DNA of 64,000 nucleotides from CAYRYU01 sp964428355 (GTDB lineage Bacteria > Muiribacteriota > Ozemobacteria > Ozemobacterales > Ozemobacteraceae), in NCBI GenBank assembly GCA_964428355.1, contig CAYRYU010000029.1:7777-71776 (forward strand), read 5' to 3'. Below the pieces are notes generated by a model. The model did no database searches, had not been told where the DNA came from, and saw nothing but the letters and a program-made list of their open reading frames with translations. Positions 26,646 through 35,116 of this stretch are shown here, piece by piece. Position 1 is the first letter of the stretch, and each line of letters opens with the position of its first letter. The position numbers and the translations under genes are program-made.

Positions 26646-27632
26646 TCACCCCGGATCACCCCCTGATCCGGGGTTTTTCTTTCTCGTGTCCGGCCCCGTT
26701 ACTTCGAACCCAGTTGGTTCGAGACCCTGCATGAATTCCATAAAGGCCTTGATCTTGGGGCTTTCCCGGCGAAGCCGCTTGCAATAGAGACAGAACCGGT
26801 CCTCCCTGATTTCGAGCCGGGGAAAAAGGATACTCAGCCACCCCTGGCCCACTTCGTGGGCGACGCAGTAGGCGGGAACCAGCCCCACTCCGATTCCCTC
26901 GATAGCCAGGTTGATCAACCCCCGAAGATGGTTCACCGGGAGCATACGCCGCGGGCTCAGCTCGAGGCCCGGCGGAATCTGTACAAGCAGCCTCTGCCAC
27001 CAATCACCGGCCGGGTCGATGGTCAGCCATGGAACCCTCTCCAGATCTCGGACCCTCCTCAGCGACCGGGATCGGATCAGTTTGGGTGACGCGATGAGGA
27101 CGTATCTTTCCCGGAACAGCGAAATCCTTGCCAGCTCTTCCCGGGCGTGGGCCTTGCAGTCTATGATGACATCGAGTTCATCGGCCAGCAAAGGTTTCAA
27201 CAACTCGTGGCTGAAAGTGAAGCTCGGCTGTATCAGGGAATGCTCCCGCAGAAAGGGGCCGATCTTCCTGGTCAGGACGCTGTTACCGAATTCCACGGTC
27301 GCCCCCAGCCTGAGACGCCCCACCAGGGGCATCGTTTCTTCCTCGCGAAGGATCTCCCGGCACCTCTGGATATCGAGAAAAACCTTCTCGCAGGTCTGGA
27401 AAAGGGTAACCCCTGCCTCGGTTAGGCAGATGGGGGTCTGGTCCCGCTTGATCAGTCTGTGTCCCAGACCCTGCTCCAGCTTCCTGATCGCGTGGCTGAC
27501 CGCGGATTGGCAGATGTTCAGTCGCTCCCCCGCCTCGACGAAGGTTGGGGAGGAGGCGGTTATGAAGAACGTGTAAAGCGGCTGAAGGTCGATGTTCTCC
27601 AAGCCGGATGGTTTTCCCGAGGGATTTTTCAT
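26646..27632 (-). CDS. LysR-family transcription regulator
   Basis: 328 residues. An N-terminal winged helix-turn-helix (residues 16-75: DLQPLYTFFITASSPTFVEAGERLNICQSAVSHAI-type, with the recognition helix QSAVSHAIRKLEQGLG) and a C-terminal LysR effector domain (GRLRLGATVEFGNSVL to LFPRLEIREDRFCLY). It is divergent from a pyrroline-5-carboxylate dehydrogenase gene 217 bases away, the common LysR arrangement, so proline, glutamate or a related amino acid is a likely co-inducer. Two overlapping palindromes start right next to its ATG, consistent with autoregulation. The final residues are encoded by a terminator hairpin, so the natural stop may be close to transcript end. Confidence 0.9.
   Translation of the reverse strand: MKNPSGKPSGLENIDLQPLYTFFITASSPTFVEAGERLNICQSAVSHAIRKLEQGLGHRLIKRDQTPICLTEAGVTLFQTCEKVFLDIQRCREILREEETMPLVGRLRLGATVEFGNSVLTRKIGPFLREHSLIQPSFTFSHELLKPLLADELDVIIDCKAHAREELARISLFRERYVLIASPKLIRSRSLRRVRDLERVPWLTIDPAGDWWQRLLVQIPPGLELSPRRMLPVNHLRGLINLAIEGIGVGLVPAYCVAHEVGQGWLSILFPRLEIREDRFCLYCKRLRRESPKIKAFMEFMQGLEPTGFEVTGPDTRKKNPGSGGDPG
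26649..26683. terminator. Bidirectional hairpin terminator
   Basis: A perfect 10-bp stem CCCCGGATCA (26649-26658) / TGATCCGGGG (26664-26673) with a five-C loop, followed on the plus strand by TTTTTCTTT. It ends the plus-strand peptidase transcript. The same hairpin encodes the last residues of the convergent LysR gene. Confidence 0.8.
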
Positions 27633-27660
27633 ATGAATTCAATTCATAATATCATATTAT
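27633..27660. promoter_or_regulatory. Two overlapping palindromes, candidate LysR operator
   Basis: ATGAATTCAATTCAT (27633-27647) and ATAATATCATATTAT (27646-27660) are each perfect 7+1+7 palindromes and share two bases. Their centres are 13 bases apart, in a very AT-rich patch next to the LysR start codon. LysR proteins bind T-N11-A type interrupted palindromes, so these fit as operator sites. Confidence 0.55.
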
Positions 27661-27769
27661 TCTTTTCATTTTCAATCATGATCCCAACGTGGCATACTCT
27701 GGCCCTGAAGCGATGAAAGGCTGTGGAAGTGTTTCCCGGCCTCCGCTTCGATATCATCTGTCGGGAGAC

Positions 27770-27853
27770 ATGAAAATGCTTGAAAAACCGGGTCACTTCA
27801 AGCTCCATGGGCCCCTCTGCGGGGGCTTCAAGGGAACCTGGACCGGCGAATGA
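27770..27853 (+). CDS. Short leader ORF overlapping the P5C dehydrogenase start
   Basis: 27 residues (starts MKMLEKPGHF, ends GTWTGE) with GGGAG about 4 bases upstream of the ATG. Its TGA overlaps the dehydrogenase ATG as ATGA. The dehydrogenase itself lacks a convincing ribosome site, so translation may be coupled through this leader. No recognised function; it may be a leader peptide or chance. Confidence 0.4.
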   Translation: MKMLEKPGHFKLHGPLCGGFKGTWTGE

Positions 27854-29493
27854 ACACCACCAGTTTCCGAGTCCAACTTCCCAGAAATGAAGCCGTTCTC
27901 TCATACGCACCCGGGACCCCAGAACGGTCCCAGCTCGAGGTCGAGCTCGAACGCCAGGCGAAACGGACCCTCGAGATACCCCTGATCATCGGTGGGAAGG
28001 AGATCCGGACGGGGCGTATCGCCGAGGTCCGGGCACCACACGACCGTCACCTGCTCCTTGGGACGTATCATCTCGCCGGCCCCGACGAGGTTCAGCTCGC
28101 GATCCGGTCCGCCAGGGAGGCTGCGAGGGACTGGGCCGGTCTATCGTGGATGCAGAGGGCCGCGGTTTTCATGAAAGCGGCGGACCTTCTTGCGGGGCCG
28201 CACCGGATTTCGGTGAATGCCGCCACGATGCTCGGCCAGAGCAAAACCGCCCATCAGGCCGAAATCGATTCAGCCTGCGAGATGATCGATTTTCTAAGGT
28301 TCAACGTTTTCTATTGGGACGGGATCTTCGCTCAGCAACCACCCCACTCCCGCATCGGGGAGTCATGGAACATGATCGACTACCGTCCGCTCGAGGGGTT
28401 CCTGCTTGCGGTCACCCCATTCAACTTCACGGCCATCGGCGGCAACCTTCCTTCCTCACCTGCCATGGCGGGGAACGTAGTGATATGGAAACCAGCCAGT
28501 ACCGCGGTTCTCAGCAACTTCCACCTAATGCGTGTATTTCTGGAGGCGGGCCTTCCCCCCGGTGTGATCAACTTCCTTCCAGGTCCGGGATCGGCCCTCG
28601 GGCCGATTCTCCTCGACCACCCCGACTTCGCGGGTCTGCATTTCACTGGCTCGACCCCAACTTTCCGGGAAATGTGGCGGAGGGTGGGCGACAATGTCGG
28701 GGCGGGCCGCTACCGGAATTACCCACGTCTGGTAGGCGAAACGGGCGGAAAGGACTTCGTCCTGGCATGTCCCGACGCGGACCCCGAAACGCTTGCCGTC
28801 GCGCTGGTGAGGGGGGCATTCGAGTATCAGGGGCAGAAATGCTCTGCCGCGAGCCGGGCGTATATCCCCGAAAGCCTCTGGAACGAGGTGGAATCCAGCC
28901 TGAAGGAAACCATCTCCCAGATCAAGGTGGGTGATGTTCGTGAATTCTCGAATTTCATGGGCGGAGTTATCGATGAAGCCTCCTACCGGAACGTCAGAAG
29001 TTACATCAAGATGGCCCGCGAAACCGCTGGGACCAGCATTATCTGCGGCGGCGGGCACGACGACCGGACAGGCTGGTTCATCCAACCCACCGTCATCCGA
29101 TGCGACGATCCGGCCCACCCTTGCATGACCGAGGAGATCTTCGGGCCGGTGCTCTCAATCCACGTCTACAAGGATTCCGAGCTCGACCGAACCCTGGAAC
29201 TCGTCGACTCATCCAGCCCCTACGCGCTTACCGGAGCGGTTTTCGGCCGCGACCGCGGCGTTCTCGAACTCGTGAGCAGCCGTCTTCGATACTCCGCCGG
29301 AAACTTCTACATCAACGACAAGCCGACCGGGGCGGTGGTAGGGCAACAACCCTTTGGGGGCGGGCGCGCGAGCGGAACCAACGATAAGGCGGGGAGCCCG
29401 CTCAACCTCCTCCGCTGGGTGAGTCCCCGGACGATCAAGGAAACCTTCGTTCCGGCTCGTTCGGTAAGCTATCCGTTCATGGAGAGCGAATAA
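27850..29493 (+). CDS. pruA: 1-pyrroline-5-carboxylate dehydrogenase (L-glutamate gamma-semialdehyde dehydrogenase)
   Basis: 547 residues, the usual length for stand-alone P5C dehydrogenase. It oxidises glutamate semialdehyde to glutamate with NAD+, the second step of proline use. Seen: the NAD site region VTPFNFTAIGGNLPSSPAMAGNVVIWKPA (189-216), FTGSTPTF, the general-base Glu 297 in VGETGGKD, the catalytic Cys 331 in YQGQKCSAASRAY, and EIFGPVLSIHVY. The long aromatic-rich N-terminal extension is also typical of this subfamily. Divergent LysR gene is the probable regulator. No proline dehydrogenase gene is present nearby. A strong terminator follows. Confidence 0.93.
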   Translation: MNTTSFRVQLPRNEAVLSYAPGTPERSQLEVELERQAKRTLEIPLIIGGKEIRTGRIAEVRAPHDRHLLLGTYHLAGPDEVQLAIRSAREAARDWAGLSWMQRAAVFMKAADLLAGPHRISVNAATMLGQSKTAHQAEIDSACEMIDFLRFNVFYWDGIFAQQPPHSRIGESWNMIDYRPLEGFLLAVTPFNFTAIGGNLPSSPAMAGNVVIWKPASTAVLSNFHLMRVFLEAGLPPGVINFLPGPGSALGPILLDHPDFAGLHFTGSTPTFREMWRRVGDNVGAGRYRNYPRLVGETGGKDFVLACPDADPETLAVALVRGAFEYQGQKCSAASRAYIPESLWNEVESSLKETISQIKVGDVREFSNFMGGVIDEASYRNVRSYIKMARETAGTSIICGGGHDDRTGWFIQPTVIRCDDPAHPCMTEEIFGPVLSIHVYKDSELDRTLELVDSSSPYALTGAVFGRDRGVLELVSSRLRYSAGNFYINDKPTGAVVGQQPFGGGRASGTNDKAGSPLNLLRWVSPRTIKETFVPARSVSYPFMESE

Positions 29494-29520
29494 CACCCCA
29501 ACAACCGAACGACATTCCGT

Positions 29521-29558
29521 CCCCTGCCGGCATTTCCTTTCCGGCAGGGGTCCTTTTC
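29521..29558 (+). terminator. Rho-independent terminator after P5C dehydrogenase
   Basis: Stem CCCCTGCCGG (29521-29530) / CCGGCAGGGG (29541-29550), ten-base loop, followed by TCCTTTTCG. Confidence 0.85.
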
Positions 29559-29766
29559 GTTGATCCAGGCTGTTTCCATGGGTTCCGGACCTTCGAGCGA
29601 ATCGAAATGAGGCATTTTTCCTCATTGGGTCCCTCGGTATGACCTGAAACCCGCTTCGGTTTCCCATACCCTCGGATTCCGCTGTGCCGATTTTTCAACG
29701 CATTCTCGACCATCTTCGTTAGATTTTTGGAAAGACAGAAATATTAATAATAAGAGGAGAAAAAAA

Positions 29767-30210
29767 ATGGGAATCCGCAACCTTGCCCCGAAAATCCTCG
29801 CCGTCCTCTTTCTTCTAGCTCTTCCCTCATTCGCGACGCAATACAGCCCCAAAGGAGTCCTTGAATACACGGACACTTTGCTCACCAATGTTTTCTTCGA
29901 TATCGGAATGAAGACGGATCTCGATCGGGCACAAAAGATCAAGGCCCTCGCTGTGATCGTTGCCTCGACACCCTGGCCGGAAAAATGTCGTGATCTGGCG
30001 GAGAGGTTCGGAAAGGCTCTGGAAGCGACAAGATTCCACTTTCTTCATTCCAAAAAATTCCAGGAAGGCGAAAAGATCCCAATGGCTTACATTGAAGAAT
30101 ACGTAAAGATCAGATTGGCATGTTACAAGGCCTATGGGGCACTGCATGAGGAATGCCTCGGGGAAAAGAATCCGGGCGCCGAAGCGGTGATCAGAAGGAA
30201 GGGCCTCTGA
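29767..30210 (+). CDS. Small secreted protein of unknown function
   Basis: 147 residues with a clear AGAGGAG ribosome site 7 bases before the ATG. Signal peptide 1-23 (ILAVLFLLALPSFA). The mature part is helical and Lys/Glu-rich, with two Cys (in EKCRDLAERF and LACYKAYGALHEEC three in total). Base composition is lower in GC than its neighbours and the upstream region is AT-rich. No family recognised. Confidence 0.7.
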   Translation: MGIRNLAPKILAVLFLLALPSFATQYSPKGVLEYTDTLLTNVFFDIGMKTDLDRAQKIKALAVIVASTPWPEKCRDLAERFGKALEATRFHFLHSKKFQEGEKIPMAYIEEYVKIRLACYKAYGALHEECLGEKNPGAEAVIRRKGL

Positions 30211-30336
30211 ATCAAAATTGCCCCTGACTCAAAAGTCCGGTTGGAGAAACCACCAATTCGCCAAATCCGGAGAGGGGGGAATGGCGGAAAAAGTGCTCTT
30301 TCTCTTCCTTTCAATCCCCGTTCAGACATACCGGTT

Positions 30337-31140
30337 TCATTTCGACGACTTCCGGCCCGCGACGAAAATGTGAGAACAGACACTGGCGATCTCCTCCCGG
30401 TTCTGATACCGGAGTTCCGCTTGGAGGAGTCGTTCCTTCAAGCTTGCATCCTTGTAGATTTCCTCCCATCGTTCTTCGGGGATACCGTCAGTGACGGTCA
30501 ATCTTCCCGAGACCTCCATGACCTCGACTCCATTGCGTTTGAACATCTCCTTGATGCTCGATGCCGTGCAATGGACCTGGGGGCCTTCATTGGTCATGCG
30601 GATTCCTGACTCCTCCATGGCGAAGAATTCTTCGTATCTGGCCTCCCGAAGAAGGGCCATTTTCGAGGCGAGGGTTGTCCCGACGCAGACGGTGATCCTG
30701 CATCCGACCCGCAGGGCATCGACCAGACTGCGAAAAGCCGCCTCCATGCCGTTCACGCAGTAGTTCAACGGCTCCCGTTCGCAGAAGATGAAGTCGAAAA
30801 CCTCAGGTTTGAGGCAGTTGTTCTCCAGATCTCCCTGGAAGAAGAGGTGGCTCCCCGGCAGGTCTTTTCTCCGGAAGGCCGCGCAGGCGCCGTGAACGCA
30901 GCTGTAGGCCAGGTCCAGTAGGACGAGGTTGGCGTAACCCAGCCCGGCAAGTCGCAGCGACCATCCCCCACCCCCGCAACCTGCATCGAGAATCCGGGCA
31001 TTGCGGTCCTGGGGGAGGTATCTTGAGAACTGCAGCCAGCTCATTTCATCGAAAAGAGAGCGGAACTCGAGGTAGCGCTTTTCCTGCCAGAGGGCGTACT
31101 TGTATCCCGCCCTCTCGTAAAACTCCCTTGCCTTCTTCAT
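30337..31140 (-). CDS. Class I SAM-dependent methyltransferase
   Basis: 267 residues. The SAM-binding motif I is ILDAGCGGGGWSLRLAGLG (near residue 49-67), with the acidic residue in LVLLDLAYSCV (motif II) and DFIFCEREPLNYC in the motif IV position. The rest follows a standard Rossmann-like methyltransferase. Its ATG overlaps the stop of the upstream C11 peptidase gene (ATGA), so the two are translationally coupled. Substrate unknown; the small size and odd Cys-rich motif IV give no hint. Confidence 0.85.
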   Translation of the reverse strand: MKKAREFYERAGYKYALWQEKRYLEFRSLFDEMSWLQFSRYLPQDRNARILDAGCGGGGWSLRLAGLGYANLVLLDLAYSCVHGACAAFRRKDLPGSHLFFQGDLENNCLKPEVFDFIFCEREPLNYCVNGMEAAFRSLVDALRVGCRITVCVGTTLASKMALLREARYEEFFAMEESGIRMTNEGPQVHCTASSIKEMFKRNGVEVMEVSGRLTVTDGIPEERWEEIYKDASLKERLLQAELRYQNREEIASVCSHIFVAGRKSSK

Positions 31141-32528
31141 GGTTCAATTCTGACTCGCGAGGGATGCGAATGCAACCTCTGGAAAGCCAACCCCATAGAT
31201 CTCGAAGCGCGGATGATTTCCTCGACTTTTTCCTTCCCAGGCATGGGAATGAAACTCTCCGTATTGAGCCGGAAGTTGAGGTCCGTGATCAGGTCCCGGT
31301 TGAATCCCGCCCGCTCAGGGCCGGTTCGGGAGAGGGCGTCTTCCAGGCCCGAAAGGTCCCCGGTCGAGACCTCTTCGAACAGTTTCCCCTTCAGATGCTT
31401 CCGGACCATTTCGTCCCAGAGTGAGTTTTCCGCGAACCCGAGGTCCTCGTAGGCGGGATCGTATTCCGAGGGGGTGGCCGGGAAGTAGATTGCAAGACCC
31501 TTTGCGTTCTTCTTCGGGGCGCCGGTGTTGCCGTTGGCGATGATGAGTGCCCCCAGGGCCTTCTCGAGCTTCTCCGCGGCGGTCCGGAGAGCCGGGTCGG
31601 ACACGGTCGATTTCAGGAGCTCCACCAGGTGGGCGAGATCGATGTGGGATGGGAAATAGAACTTCTGAACCAGCTTCAGGGCGGAGGCGAATTCCGGGAC
31701 GAAATCCCCGGCCAGGGAAGCATTGGCAAAACCGTCTATTGCCTCCTTCAGTGCGCCGAGTTTCGAGCAATCGAGGGCGGAAAGGGTGGAGAAGTATTTT
31801 CCCTGGCTCCCGTTGTCATACGATGCCCTGAACACGGCTACAATGTGTCTGGCCAGCTCCACCGGGGTGGTTTCCTTCTTCAGCCCCTGGAGAATATCGA
31901 TGTAGGGATAGCCCAGCGTGGGCTCGATTTCCTCCGAGGCAATGAGGAATTCGCAATCGTCTTTCACGACGAAGGCGACTTCCATCATCTGCATGAGGCA
32001 GGCATCCATAGCGAGGATGTCGATCTTCCGGCCGAGGAAGTCTCTGATCATGCGCATGGCTATCCCGAGCTCCCCGGTGGTGATGTGGTTTCCGGATGAT
32101 TCGTCATAGGATATCCCACGCATGACATTTTCCCCGGACTTGTACCATCCATTTCCGTGGTTCCAGATCACCAGGGCATAATGCTTAGCGGGGAAATCCC
32201 GTATCGTGTTCGACGTGAAGGAGACCAGATTCCTGTAATCCCCCATGTCGACGTTTCCCATGTCTTTCAGGACGACATACTGGTTTTTCTCCAGGTAGGT
32301 CAGGCTTGCTGGCCCGCCGTGATGGTCGATGAGAACGACGATGTTCAGGAATTCGCTGCTTCCCACCTTTGACATCTCCTTGAGGTCGGCCCTGCCGAAC
32401 ATGTCGAGGTTGTTGTCCGCGTTCAGATACACCATCCATGTCCATTCCTTGACCGGTCCGACGCTTGCGAAGACGGGGGCATGGAAAGTGCAAAGGATTA
32501 CCAGGGCAATCGCGAGGAATCGGTTCAT
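31137..32528 (-). CDS. Secreted clostripain-family (C11) cysteine peptidase
   Basis: 463 residues, signal peptide 1-21. C11 motifs: WTWMVYLNADNNLDMFG (29-45), catalytic His 124 in WNHGNGW and catalytic Cys 177 in MDACLMQMMEVAF, then ASEEIEPTLGYPY. It is clearly paralogous to the peptidase at 25253-26620 over its whole length, including the C-terminal LITDLNFRLNTE segment (there VIRDLNFRVAHE). The last residues overlap the start of a methyltransferase gene. Both paralogs would act in the periplasm or outside the cell. Confidence 0.9.
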   Translation of the reverse strand: MNRFLAIALVILCTFHAPVFASVGPVKEWTWMVYLNADNNLDMFGRADLKEMSKVGSSEFLNIVVLIDHHGGPASLTYLEKNQYVVLKDMGNVDMGDYRNLVSFTSNTIRDFPAKHYALVIWNHGNGWYKSGENVMRGISYDESSGNHITTGELGIAMRMIRDFLGRKIDILAMDACLMQMMEVAFVVKDDCEFLIASEEIEPTLGYPYIDILQGLKKETTPVELARHIVAVFRASYDNGSQGKYFSTLSALDCSKLGALKEAIDGFANASLAGDFVPEFASALKLVQKFYFPSHIDLAHLVELLKSTVSDPALRTAAEKLEKALGALIIANGNTGAPKKNAKGLAIYFPATPSEYDPAYEDLGFAENSLWDEMVRKHLKGKLFEEVSTGDLSGLEDALSRTGPERAGFNRDLITDLNFRLNTESFIPMPGKEKVEEIIRASRSMGLAFQRLHSHPSRVRIEP

Positions 32529-32685
32529 TCTTACCTCTCACTTTTTTAGTCCGGAAACCGGCTCAAGAAAAGCCTACGAATTCAACGACCGAAGCCCGCC
32601 ATCCGTTGCGATTTCTTTCCCGATACCTCCATACCGGTATCGAATCGGGCTTGACTGTAGTTCTCCGGGAAAGTATCGTTGGCTT

Positions 32686-34443
32686 ATGACGGACCTTCCA
32701 CCATTCCCCGATTCCACGCATTCCGGGGAGCCCGGAGCACCGGCCGATGTTCCCCCGAAGCCCCCCACGGATTCCCCCACCCCGGCCAGCAGCACCGGGT
32801 CCGTGGATGCAACGCCCATTCCGCCAGTTTCCGCTCCCACAGCGGAATCGCCGTCTCCGCCCCAGCCCCCAGCGACGGCGGTGGCTCCCCAGACTTCCCC
32901 GACCCCGACGCTGGAAGGTCTCCAGAAGGCTGTCATCGCAACACCCGCGGTTGGTGCCCCTTCCACCTCGCCCGGGCCAGCAAAAAGAAACGCCAGGCCT
33001 TCCGACACAAGGGGCTTTTCACCCCTTCACAAGGCGGCCCAGAACGGTGACAGGGAAAAGATCCTCGCGCTCCTCGAAAAGGGCGACGACCCTCTTGCCG
33101 TTGACCACCTCGGGAACACTCCTCTCCACAGAGCCGCCGAAAGCGGAAACGTCGAAGCCCTCCAGGCACTCCTCGACCACCTGAACAAGGGGAAAGCCGT
33201 CCAGGACGATCTGGCGTGCCGTCCGTCACAGAGCGAAGCTGTCGGGGCAAGAACCCTTGGCCCGGTGAACAAGCCTCCCGAGACCGGGGTCAACCACCCC
33301 AATTTCCTCCAGCAGACCCCGTTGCACGTATCAGTCGAGGAAAGCCACCTCCATATCGTGGAGATTCTCCTCCGAAACGGGGCTTCAATTCTCGCAAAAG
33401 ACAAGTTCGGCGACACCCCGCTCCATCTGGCGGCGGAGAGAAACCTGGAGGAGATCTCGGACATCCTTCTCAAGAACGGGGCGAATCCCGGGGAGCCCAA
33501 TTTTTTCGGGGACACCCCCATCCACCGGGCGGCAAGAGAAGGCAACCTGAAGCTTCTCGATCTCTTTTCCGCCATCGTGAAGTCCCCTGATATCCCGGAT
33601 TTCACCGGAATCACCCCCCTCCACCTCGCGGCGAAAAGCGGCAACCTGGAGGCGGTCGAGTTCCTGGTGAAGAAGGGTGCAAACGTGCGCGCCAGGGATG
33701 TCTTCGGGGCCACGGTCCTTCACAAAGCCGCAGCTTCGGGCAATCTCGAGGTGATCAACTTTCTTCTCGAGCGGAAAGCCGACCCTACGGAAAAGGCGAA
33801 CAACGGATTCACACCCGCGGAAACCGCCGCCTTCTTCGGTTTTCCCGATGCGGAGCTGATGCTTTCACCGCAAAAAGACCCTGACGAGGCCGGGGAAAAG
33901 AAAGCCGAATCCAGGCTTGAAGAAACCCCTTCCACGAACACTCCGGAACCCGAGGACAAGCATGGTTTCCTGTCCCGTATGCGTGGGAAGAGATACAAGG
34001 CCCCCTCGATCTTCTCGAGTGCCTGGAACCACCTGCACCTGGCGTTTTTCGCTCCCCGGGAGAAGTTCCACGAAATGGTGGAAAGGGGAAGCGTGAACCA
34101 GGTCAAGAGCCTGGTCCGGCAATTTCCCGCGCTGGTGAACCACGGTGACGACCGGAATTTCGGGGAAGCCCCCCTCCACAAGGTTGCCCGTTTGAACTTC
34201 GTGTTCCTTGGGAAATTCCTTCTCGAGAACGGGGCCGATCCGGACCGACAAACCTACGACGGCTGGACCCCGCTCCACAAGGCCGCTTTCTGGAACAGCG
34301 TGGGGATGACGAAGCTCCTGCTGGAGTTTGGGGCGGATTACAACCTGAGGGACGCTTTCAATGAAACTCCCCTTTCGAAAGCCCGCGCAAAGGGCCACAC
34401 CGAGATCGCCAACCTCCTGCTGAAGGCCGGTCCGGGCGGCTGA
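32686..34443 (+). CDS. Ankyrin-repeat protein
   Basis: 585 residues from ATG 32686 (the frame is open upstream, but that part overlaps the divergent gene and lacks a start signal). Residues 1-105 are Pro/Ser/Thr-rich and disordered. Ankyrin repeats follow: about seven between 106 and 390 (for example FSPLHKAAQNGDREKILALLEKG, GDTPLHLAAERNLEEISDILLKNGA, GITPLHLAAKSGNLEAVEFLVKKGA), a spacer with basic residues, and three more at the end (APLHKVARL, WTPLHKAAFWNSV, NETPLSKARAKG). No signal peptide, so a cytoplasmic protein-binding scaffold is likely. Followed by the second minor-pilin operon after 91 bases. Confidence 0.85.
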   Translation: MTDLPPFPDSTHSGEPGAPADVPPKPPTDSPTPASSTGSVDATPIPPVSAPTAESPSPPQPPATAVAPQTSPTPTLEGLQKAVIATPAVGAPSTSPGPAKRNARPSDTRGFSPLHKAAQNGDREKILALLEKGDDPLAVDHLGNTPLHRAAESGNVEALQALLDHLNKGKAVQDDLACRPSQSEAVGARTLGPVNKPPETGVNHPNFLQQTPLHVSVEESHLHIVEILLRNGASILAKDKFGDTPLHLAAERNLEEISDILLKNGANPGEPNFFGDTPIHRAAREGNLKLLDLFSAIVKSPDIPDFTGITPLHLAAKSGNLEAVEFLVKKGANVRARDVFGATVLHKAAASGNLEVINFLLERKADPTEKANNGFTPAETAAFFGFPDAELMLSPQKDPDEAGEKKAESRLEETPSTNTPEPEDKHGFLSRMRGKRYKAPSIFSSAWNHLHLAFFAPREKFHEMVERGSVNQVKSLVRQFPALVNHGDDRNFGEAPLHKVARLNFVFLGKFLLENGADPDRQTYDGWTPLHKAAFWNSVGMTKLLLEFGADYNLRDAFNETPLSKARAKGHTEIANLLLKAGPGG

Positions 34444-34534
34444 GAAAAACCGCCCATCGTTCGCCCCTTTTCAGGACAGCCGAAAAATTGACTTTCCCCC
34501 GGAAATTCCTTAAGCTTTTATCGGGGGGAGAATT

Positions 34535-35113
34535 TTGGGTCGCGTTTCCTCTCCGACGCGGCGCCGGGGAAGGTGCGGCTTGTCGGGAAACTGCTTCCAA
34601 CGCGGAGTAACCCTGCTCGAAGGGATCATCGCGATGGCGATCTTTTCCCTTTTTCTGGCGGCCTTCTACCGGGGGATGACCACCTTCATGGGACAGACGA
34701 GCCGGCGGCTTTCCGAGCGTCTGGTCCTCCAGATGGAAGCGCGCCGGGGCTTGATGACCCTTTTTGCCCAGCTCCAGGAAGGGGTCGAGGTAGTTTCACC
34801 GGTGCCCGGGACGACACTCCCCTACCTGGTGTACAAGGATATCCTCAGCAACTTCGTATGCATCTATCTCGAACCCGATTCCATCCACAGCAAGGAGGAG
34901 GAGAAGCCACTGTTCCGTGCCATGTTGCTGAAACGCGACCCCGGGAACCCGGTTCCCGAAGAACCGAAGCTCCTCGTCGAACGTGTCGCGAAACTGAATT
35001 TCACAACCCACAGCCCTTCGGGGGTTCTCTTGAGCCTTTCCCTCTGCGGCGGGAAGGGGGAATTTTCCCTGATCAATTTCGTCCGTCTGAAGAATTCGGT
35101 CTCGGAGGATTGA
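34535..35113 (+). CDS. Prepilin-like protein (PilW/GspJ-like), TTG start
   Basis: 192 residues. TTG 34535 has GGGGGAG about 6 bases upstream. The prepilin motif is at residues 22-45 (FQRG, then VTLLEGIIAMAIFSLFLAAF, Glu at +5). The soluble domain is short and J-type (MEARRGLMTLFAQLQEGVEVV). First gene of a second minor-pilin operon, followed three bases later by a PilX-like gene. Confidence 0.82.
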   Translation: MGRVSSPTRRRGRCGLSGNCFQRGVTLLEGIIAMAIFSLFLAAFYRGMTTFMGQTSRRLSERLVLQMEARRGLMTLFAQLQEGVEVVSPVPGTTLPYLVYKDILSNFVCIYLEPDSIHSKEEEKPLFRAMLLKRDPGNPVPEEPKLLVERVAKLNFTTHSPSGVLLSLSLCGGKGEFSLINFVRLKNSVSED

Positions 35114-35116
35114 GCG

